DNA from: Eledone cirrhosa
Lineage: Eukaryota > Mollusca > Cephalopoda > Octopoda > Eledonidae
Assembly: GCA_964016885.1 (NCBI GenBank)
Contig: OZ024749.1
Location: 27,545,872 to 27,609,871 of the forward strand
Direction: 5' to 3'
Length of the DNA: 64,000 bases
A program made the position numbers and the translations under genes. The notes below the pieces were generated by a model that did no database searches, was not told the origin of the DNA, and worked only from the letters and a program-made list of their open reading frames with translations. Below, one piece after another: positions 56,121 through 64,000 of the stretch (positions are counted from its first letter, which is position 1; each line of letters opens with the position of its first letter).

Positions 56121-56807
56121 TTTATTTGTACGTGTATTTTTTTTAGTTTAAAAGTGGGTGAATATGTGCAAGAAAGCTACAGTAAATAAAATACTTCTTC
56201 ACATGAACACAATATTCAAAATGTGAGAGTTATTGACATAAAATGTATGTGTATAGAGAGATGGTGCTAGTATACAGCAAAGAAAACATTACATACTTAT
56301 TTAGATGAAAACATGTATCCAAAATGAGAAGAGTTCTATAAAGGGGCAGTAACTCCAAACAAAGGTAGATAACTCTAATCAAATTTAAGGCATGAGTCAT
56401 TGCTCGTGCGGTGAAGGACGCACGCCAGCCTACCAACAAGGCTGTATGCCTCTGCAGCGATTCAATCTTCAGACACATAGAATGGTTCATGCCATGCATA
56501 AGTAGGCAATGAAGTCCGAACCGCTACGCAAGGCCGCATTACTATTTAATAAATTAGTTATATTTATAGGTAACATTTTATTTATTTAAAAAAAAAAAAT
56601 GGGAACGGAAAGAAAGCGAGATAACATGCCTCAAAATATATTCCGTGTGTTAACTCACTCTCATCCCATTTCTATATATAAATTAATTAAAAAAACTAGT
56701 ATTTTGTACATACATACAGAACAATTAATATGGAAATAAATATGCTTATTTGAAGATGGTAATAGATATCTTACAGACAGATCTGTTTCTGGAAATAATA
56801 GTGTACT
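56121..56807. other. Intergenic DNA, nothing recognised
   Basis: A GC-richer patch at 56390-56540 has no identifiable domain. Confidence 0.45.
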
Positions 56808-57012
56808 TTTGAGGGGGAAAGGCATGAGCAGGAAGTTCCATAGAGCGAACATTCTGGACCAGAAGGACAGGGAGTACTGATTCATACATAAACGTAAGCG
56901 TATGTATCAGGGCTAGATGTGTGGCAATGACCATTAAATTAGCTATAAACAATTTATAGCAGAAAAAAAGATATGCATATATATATGTGTGTGTGTTTCA
57001 TTTCTCAAGTAA
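56808..57012. repeat. ~200-bp direct repeat, copy 2
   Basis: GGGGGAAAGGCATGAGCAGG through TTTCATTTCTCAAGTAAA, 883 bp after copy 1. Confidence 0.8.
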
Positions 57013-57447
57013 ACAACCACCATTAATGAAATTTAAGGGTCAGTCCGCCTGGTAGTGCCGGCTGACAGGAACAGCCATTTCACTTTGTCAAGCTTGCACT
57101 TGCAGGTAGCCAACTCTGATCCAATTGCAGTGAATAGGGATGTGGTGGGGAAGACGAGCAAGGAGTTCCATGGAACAGATATTCCTGAAAAGAAGGACTG
57201 GTGTGGGTCCTGCAGGGATGAACACCATATGTGATTTGACGAGGAGAGACAAGGGAATCAGGAGTGCTTTCTCAGAGGAAGGGAGGAAAAAGTTTAGATT
57301 CTTTTTTTCTCTTTTGTTTGTTAGTGATAAAAAAATACAAGATACATAATTGTTTCTTCTTTAGCCACATTAAGGACTATTTCATATTTATCAAATAAAC
57401 ATCCCTGTATTTGAAGAGTATTTCATTGGAGCCACGTCTATAGTATC

Positions 57448-57448
<1 letters not shown>

Positions 57449-57498
<50 letters not shown>

Positions 57499-57600
57499 CA
57501 TCATCATCGTTTAATGTCTATCTTCCAAGCTAGCATGGGTTTAGACGGTATATATATCTATATATATATATAATATCTATATATATAGTATATAGATATA
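57449..57600. repeat. (CT)n, (TA)n and (CAT)n with a SINE-C tail end
   Basis: CT and TA runs, then CATCATCATCGTTTAATGTC and CCAAGCTAGCATGGGTTTAG, the antisense SINE-C terminus. Confidence 0.8.
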
Positions 57601-57749
57601 GAATTGCTGGAAAAATAAAGACATGAATAAACAACAAAAACATCATTTCAAATAAAAACAAAAGCCAAATTTTAAAACAAAATTTTATGAAAAAGATCAA
57701 CTGTATGAGAGAGGGGAAGGGGCCAGTTAAAAACACTAAAGCGTTTATT

Positions 57750-57785
57750 GCAAATATTATTATTATTATTATTATTATTATAGTA
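57750..57785. repeat. (ATT)n microsatellite
   Basis: About 9 ATT triplets. Confidence 0.95.
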
Positions 57786-58140
57786 GCTGGTTTTGTTGTT
57801 TCATTAAATAAAGTTTCATATAAGGTACACATCAGGTACCTCCTTCCATTTCAGTGTACACAACTAACTGTACCTCTTCCTAGCCAAATATTATCTCATG
57901 GGTAGTAGTAGTATATAAACACACTGTTTCCCAATGAGGTACATAAATATGTACCCTTACCAGATTAAGATATATCCCTGCAGCAGGCCTATGTTGGGTA
58001 CTTAGTTGACGTTTTTTTGTCAAATAGTATAAATACTACTATATGTGTAACATACACTTGTCAGTTAGATCACAGATCACATGTACCCTTTCATATACCC
58101 TTATGTACCCCAGATTGTTAATATCACACTGACAGGTAGT
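57786..58140. other. Intergenic DNA, GTACCC-rich
   Basis: Scattered GTACC words foreshadow the next array; no gene. Confidence 0.5.
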
Positions 58141-58800
58141 TAGTGAAACCCAACCCAGTCTCTTGTGCAACCCCTTAAGTAGTACACATCAACAGAAATG
58201 CTGTGATATTCCAGCAACCAGTGGAGGACAATGGTAATCCATGTACCACAGAATGCTGTAGTACCCGATAATCCGTGTACTATTGAACACAATAGTACCC
58301 TGTAACCCATGTACCACAAAACAATACTCCCCTGTAGTCCATATATCATGGAACACAGTAGTACCCTGTAATCTATATACCACAGAACACAGTAGTACCC
58401 CTGCAAAACTGTACCATAGACATACAATAGTACCTTTGTAATAAATGTATCACAGAGGTTCTGTGGCACCCTGCAAGCAATGTACCCCAGAAGTGCAATA
58501 GTACTCTTGTGAACAATAAGATACTAGGATGCTGAGTGCTCCCAAAACAAAAGTAATTTTGTAAGCAATGTACCCATAGTGTCCAACACTATTCGCTACA
58601 GCAGTTCGGTTTAAAATGTACCCTAGGAGTACAGGACTTCTGTCAAAAACTGTATGCACATGCAACAGTTCAGCATTTCTGTTAATAATATACCCCAGAA
58701 ATAGAGAGCTACTGTAAGCAATATTACCCAAGGAGTACATCACTTACCCTTTCATAAGAAATGTACACCAGGGGGGTTTACAAAAGTTTACTATAGACAG
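58140..58800. repeat. Degenerate ~33-38-bp GTACC minisatellite
   Basis: ATGTACCACAGAACACAGTA followed by GTACCCTGTAATC repeats about 17 times with progressive decay to the right. Confidence 0.88.
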
Positions 58801-58819
58801 TTATGAATAAAAAGTACCG

Positions 58820-59580
58820 AGTTCAATTGTAAATGTTGTTAGGTATGTTAGTATTGTTAGATATATTGCAGTTGTTAGGTCCAAAGTAAGACCTATGTTC
58901 AAAGGCATTCCAGCCCATCGTCTGTGATGTGATGTCTGTAGGTGCTGTGAAATCATTAAATCCACCAATATTGTGCCACTGCGTGTTGTTAGGTCTGGAA
59001 GCAGGGTGGGGCATTGTTAAATCTAGGGGGTTTATACCTGTGAGTGTTGTCAGGCCTGTAAAACGTGGTTATGTCAGTAAGTGTTGTGAGGACATTAAAA
59101 TCAAAAATGTTATATCTGTGGGTGTTTCAGGCTTGGTTGGGGGCACTATTATATCTGTCGTTGCTGTTAAGTTTGGGGTGAGTACATATACCTCAGGTTA
59201 GTGTTAGGTCTGGTTGAAAGTTGAGGTATTTTGATATCTATAGTTGCTGTTAGGTTTCATTGAGGGAAGGGACACTGCTCTTATATCTGTGGGCATTTCA
59301 GGCTTGGCTGGGGGCACTGTTATATCCTTGGTTGCTGTTAGTTTTGGGGTGAATTCATACATCTGTGGTGGTTGTCAGGTTTGGTTGGTGGAAGGGCCAC
59401 CATTCTTATATCTGTGGGTGTTTCAGGCTTGGCTGGGGCACTTTTATATTCTTGGTTGCTGTTAGGTTTGGGGGTGAATTCATAAACCTGTGGTAGTTGG
59501 GGTGGTAGGGTGGCTGGGGTTATGGTTAGTTCATTAAATCCATCTATTGATGTTGTAGATGGTCGTTAGGTGAGTTGAAG
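58820..59580. repeat. Degenerate GTTAGG(T) minisatellite
   Basis: GTTGTTAGGTCTGG, GGGGCACTGTTATATC and TGTGGGTGTTTCAGGCTTGG words recur about every 40-45 bp, with a ~105-bp higher-order unit at 59120-59470. Confidence 0.85.
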
Positions 59581-59825
59581 CAATGATGTTCTAAAAGAGA
59601 AGTTATTGGTCGGATGTGTTAGCAAGAATGTGTAGATGGCATTGTTGGTTGTTTGTTAGGTTGGTGATGATCAAGTGAAGCAGTGAAGGTCTGGTGTTAA
59701 GGTCAGCGGAGCAGTGGCTCACCGGGAGGAGAGCACAGGAATTCAGTTCATATCACAGAAATGATAGAAAAACAGTTTTGGAGATCAATCAATTCTAATT
59801 GACCAATTAATTATATTTGTTGTCT

Positions 59826-60400
<575 letters not shown>

Positions 60401-61065
60401 TAAAAACAATAGATTCGTTAAAACTGCAGTGGTAAGAGAGGAGTTTTTGTTGTTGTTATCATGTGGTCTGCAAAACTTGCAGTTGATGAAGGACAGACAC
60501 AGAAATATCCAAGTGTGTTTTAAACTATTACAGCAGAAACGTTCTGTTGGAGACAGAATGTGGATGCAGAAACGGTCAGACTGGGGACTGGGTGGTGTCG
60601 TGGTTGGTGGTGAAGTAATCAAATATATGCTCCCACCACCATGACCACCTCCACCATTGGCATTACCATTGTTGTCACCATTGTCATCGTCACTGTCGTC
60701 ACCACCATAATAATCCTCTTTGTTAACATATCTGCTGCATTCTGTTTGGCTCCCCTGTTGTGTCATACAGTGCTGGCTCCGGATGTATTATTGAGAAGAC
60801 TAATGATGGATGCTGTGTGACGGCCCTGGAGGCTACCAAGACTGTATCGACCGGAGAGAAACTGCTATAGAAACAGAAAAAAAACAAAAAAAAACAATAA
60901 ACTAATCAGAAATTTAAATTGTAGTTATTATAGCAACAAATTATACAACATATTTTTTTACAATAATTATTTATATAAAAAAAAAACTTTTCTATTCCTA
61001 CCGCAGAAAATAGGGTATATACTTGTAGGAAAGTCACTCTTTTCCCACAAAAGAAAAAAAAAATA
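60401..61065. other. Intergenic DNA, nothing recognised
   Basis: A CCACCA/CATCAC-rich triplet patch at 60628-60715; otherwise unassigned. Confidence 0.5.
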
Positions 61066-61069
61066 GCAT

Positions 61070-61145
61070 GCGACCTATCTACTGGACATACAAAACCTCA
61101 TTTCAAAATATATACGATATGTTTGTAAACGTATGTAAAATGGAG
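61070..61145. repeat. Single ~70-bp monomer of the intron 4 satellite
   Basis: ACCTATCTACTGGACATACA, AAACCTCATTTCAAAATATA and GTAAAATGGAGGTG match 46311-46380. Confidence 0.75.
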
Positions 61146-61554
61146 GTGTATTTATAGATAAGTATATATAGTAATATTTCAGACATACAACAAATATATA
61201 GACACAGATACCATATATATATTTGCGTATAAGTCACACATTTGTTATTATAATGAATGATGAACGAATTCTTAAAGAAATGAACTTGTGAAATATTGAT
61301 GATGCTTAAATAAACTCTGATGATGCCGACATAGAGCCAACACCTGAGGGTTAAGTTATAAAACTACAAAATTTTGCTGATTTTAGGCCGGTAGAAACAT
61401 ATGCTTGTTTGACAATGCTTTAAATCTTTGGTGTTTTTGAAATTAATATATAACAAGCTCTACATGAACCCCATTGCATTGATCTCTTAATCAACTGGTA
61501 AAGCAGTTTAACTACTCCAGTAAATAATATTACTACTATTATATATATATATAT

Positions 61555-61730
61555 AATTAGTTACAAAAATGACATATATAGGTACTTAAGTTTCATTGGC
61601 TTATTTACCCTAATTCATTCAGCCTGTCATAAAATTAAAAATAGCTCCCCATAATTGTTTGACAGGCTGGATGAATAAGCCAACAAAACCTAAGTACCTG
61701 TACATGTCACTTTTGTAACTAATTATATTT
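61555..61730. mobile_element. Long-hairpin MITE
   Basis: AATTAGTTACAAAAATGACA and its complement TGTCACTTTTGTAACTAATT are the ends. Inner arms GGTACTTAAGTTT, TTGGCTTATT and TTCAGCCTGTCA also pair with the right half, so nearly the whole element folds back. Confidence 0.82.
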
Positions 61731-61794
61731 AACTCGTCCTATGGACTGAGTACTATAATCCTTAGATATTAATATTAAATTTATACTACAGTTT

Positions 61795-62035
61795 GCAAGA
61801 GATGTCAACATGAATGGACCTGTTATTTTTATCTAAAGACATTTTTTCCAATTCTAACCCGCCCGTCACCCCAATCTATCTTATTTCCCATTCTTTCTTC
61901 TGATGAAGGACTAGCATCCGAAAGGTTAAGACTATCTTCCTGCTATTAACCTAATATATTCCTTTCAAGCATTAACCTAATATATTCCTTTCATATACTG
62001 TACCGATTGTGTTATTTCTGTTTACCTTTTACATA
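61795..62035 (+). mobile_element. Penelope-like terminal fragment with hammerhead-like core
   Basis: CTGATGA (61900-61906), a GGA...TCC stem and GAAA (61920-61923) have the order of a hammerhead ribozyme core. The flank matches the inverted copy at 7125-7380 over about 240 bp. Penelope-like elements are known to carry such ribozymes; catalytic competence is not shown. Confidence 0.5.
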
Positions 62036-62149
62036 CATACATATATATATGAAAGTCAATTCAATCGTGACACTGATTAAGTTAACTGAAAACTAGCAAA
62101 TCATGTGGAGTATGTGGCAATAAATGACATATTGAGGCTGATTAAAGAG

Positions 62150-62690
62150 GAAGGAGGACAAAGCTCACTAAGCAAACGTTGGTACATGCAATGACAACAT
62201 GCAGGTAAATCAAGGGTAGATAATCATGCATTACTGCTACATCAATGTATAAACAAAGATAAGAAAACGACAAATCACTGTACAACATATCTGCATAAAT
62301 CACTGTACAAACAAGGACAGAAAACAGCATGTATAAACAAGGGTAGATAACCACATGTCTCTGTACAAAATATATGTATAAACAAGGTTAAATAACCACA
62401 TGTCTCTACAAAATATATGTATAAACAAGGGTAGATAACCACATGTCCATGTACAAAATATATGTATAATCAAAGGTAGATAACCATAAATCACTGTACT
62501 AACGAGGGCAGATAACTAAACGTCCCTGTACAAACAGGGACAGATAACTAAATATCACTGTACAAACAAGGCCATATAACCAAATAGGGGTAAATAACCA
62601 CATATTTCTACATAAACAAGAGCAGATAACTGCATATCACTATCTAAACAAGGGTAAATAATCACACATCACTGTAGAAACAAAGGCTGT
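62150..62690. repeat. Degenerate ~44-bp minisatellite
   Basis: TGTATAAACAAGGGTAGATA, ACCACATGTC and TCTGTACAAAATATA recur about ten times. Confidence 0.88.
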
Positions 62691-62699
62691 AGTGTACAC

Positions 62700-63175
62700 A
62701 CACATTATAGGAGAGGCAGGGAAAGACAGTCCCCTTTATAGGAGACAGTGGTTAGACAGTATTAGAGGAGGGAAACAAAAGGATAGTGCTCTATGTAGGG
62801 GAGAAGGAGGTTGATGTAGTGTAGTGCTCTATAAAGAGGAAAATAGAGAGCTCTAAATATTGGAGAAATGGGGTGGAGAATAGGTTACTCCATATATGGG
62901 AGCAGGTGATGAAGAATAGAGTGCTCTACATATGGAAGAAGTGGGGTGGAGAATAGAGTGCTCTATTTGGAAAAGGGGGTGAAGAATAGAGTGCTCTACA
63001 TATGGGAGCAGGGGGTGGAGAATAGAGTGCTCTATATATGGGAGCAGGGGGTGGAGAATAGAGTGCTCTATATATATATAGGAAAAGGGGTGGAGAATAG
63101 AAGGGGGAACAATAGAATGCTGTATATAGAAGGGGAGAGAACAATAGAGTGTTCCCTATATATAAGAGAAGGAGC
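62700..63175. repeat. 36-bp GAATAGAGTGCTCTA minisatellite
   Basis: GGAGAATAGAGTGCTCTATA plus a GGGAGCAGGGGGT spacer repeats about ten times, most regular at 62930-63080. Confidence 0.9.
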
Positions 63176-63304
63176 TTGTCTAGTGCAGTCATTCCAGATG
63201 AGTTACTGTTAAAACAAAGATGGGAGGTTGATTACAAAGATGATGATGATGATGATGGTGGTGGTGGGGAGGAGGAAGATATTGTTGAGGATTATGATAA
63301 TAAT

Positions 63305-63360
63305 AATAATTGTTTCTACTTTAGGCACAAGGCCAGCAATTACTGGTACTTTATTTTATA
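63305..63360 (-). mobile_element. SINE-A 3' fragment, antisense
   Basis: AATTGTTTCTACTTTAGGCA and GGTACTTTATTTTAT. Confidence 0.8.
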
Positions 63361-63489
63361 ATAATAATAATACAATAAAGATACAACAATGAGAAGTCTC
63401 TACAAGTTAATATCTAAATTAGATTATCAATACATAATGCATGAATTTTGATAAGTATTAATAAGTTAATATCAAATCTATATTATTAA

Positions 63490-63672
63490 TACAGAGCTTT
63501 GTGGCATAGAGTTACGCCTCTTTAGGTTCTGAGTTCAAATACTGCTGAGTTTAGCTTTGGCTTACATCCTTACGGGGTCGATAAAATAACGTACCAGCAA
63601 CACACTGGGGTCAATTTAATCGACTTTCTCCTCCTCCCAAATCACTGGCCCTGTGCCAGAGAATATGCCATA
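63490..63672 (+). mobile_element. SINE-A-like copy
   Basis: TAGAGTTACGCCTCTTTAGG, GAGTTCAAATACTGC, CTTACGGGGTCGATAAAATA and a CCTGTGCC end. Confidence 0.75.
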
Positions 63673-63797
63673 AGTTTTAATAAGTATTATTAACAAGATA
63701 AACTATGTTAACAGACATTATTTCTGTGATAAGTAGTATCAACAAGATAATGTCTAATCTACATTATCAATAGGGTATATATCAATAGGGTATATTA

Positions 63798-63890
63798 TCA
63801 TGTCATCAATATTGTATGTCCATTTTTCCATACTGGCATGGGTTGGACGTGTCATCACGGCTCGTGACAAAACAGATATTCCAATAATAT
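63798..63890 (-). mobile_element. SINE/LINE tail fragment
   Basis: TATGTCCATTTTTCCATACT and GGCATGGGTTGGACGTGTC resemble the antisense 3' ends at 15785 and 27340. Confidence 0.5.
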
Positions 63891-64000
63891 TTCATGTATT
63901 GTTCGTACTTTGGAAGGGTCATATTGCCAATAACAAACACACACAATCACACATTGCTTTTCATTTGTTTTATTATCAATCAATTAGATAATTAATAATT

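Overview
The window looks like genomic DNA from a cephalopod mollusc, most likely an octopus. It is AT-rich and saturated with TA/CA, GATA/GTAT and TTA microsatellites. Dozens of copies of tRNA-derived SINEs are present, and I recall these as octopus-type. Several non-LTR retrotransposon families, a Penelope-like fragment and MITE-like elements fill most of the rest. There is no bacterial or viral gene organisation. The species call is inference.

Only one host gene can be supported: POFUT1, GDP-fucose protein O-fucosyltransferase 1, on the + strand. Eight coding exons between 19647 and 51639 join in frame to give 385 codons plus a stop. The signal region, GRFGNQ motif, HxRxGxDW motif, paired cysteines and GNCVSSF block are all present. 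The introns are large: about 6.7, 8.4, 10.2, 1.4, 1.6, 1.9 and 0.75 kb. They are packed with transposons and satellites. Intron 7 has a GC donor. The reading frame ends just after the conserved YWGF block, so the C-terminal ER-retrieval tail known from fly and human enzymes is not visible.

Layout. 1-19.6 kb: intergenic DNA with SINEs, foldback elements, a mariner-type MITE, LINE fragments and microsatellites; a small CpG-rich patch lies at about 18.8 kb. 19.6-26.5 kb: exon 1 and intron 1, with an RTE-like LINE remnant. 26.5-35.1 kb: exon 2, then a piggyBac-type MITE, an antisense LINE, a Penelope-like fragment with a GIY-YIG domain, two tandem SINEs, a 2 kb LINE with a nearly intact reverse transcriptase, 1.5 kb of CA/TA satellite, and exon 3. 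35.1-45.3 kb: intron 3, starting with a triplet tract and a strikingly homogeneous 42-bp minisatellite of 34 copies, through which the exon 3 frame stays open. A LINE encoding a PHD-like zinc finger, two more piggyBac-type MITEs and inverted SINEs follow. 45.3-51.6 kb: exons 4-8 with shorter introns. 51.6-64 kb: a repeat-built 3' flank, two antisense LINE copies, several minisatellites and a MITE hairpin.

I found no convincing new multi-gene system. The observations most worth checking are the fragment of exon 6 duplicated inside a perfect hairpin in intron 6, the 2 kb in-frame readthrough of intron 3, the missing ER-retrieval tail, and hammerhead-like cores near Penelope-like sequence.
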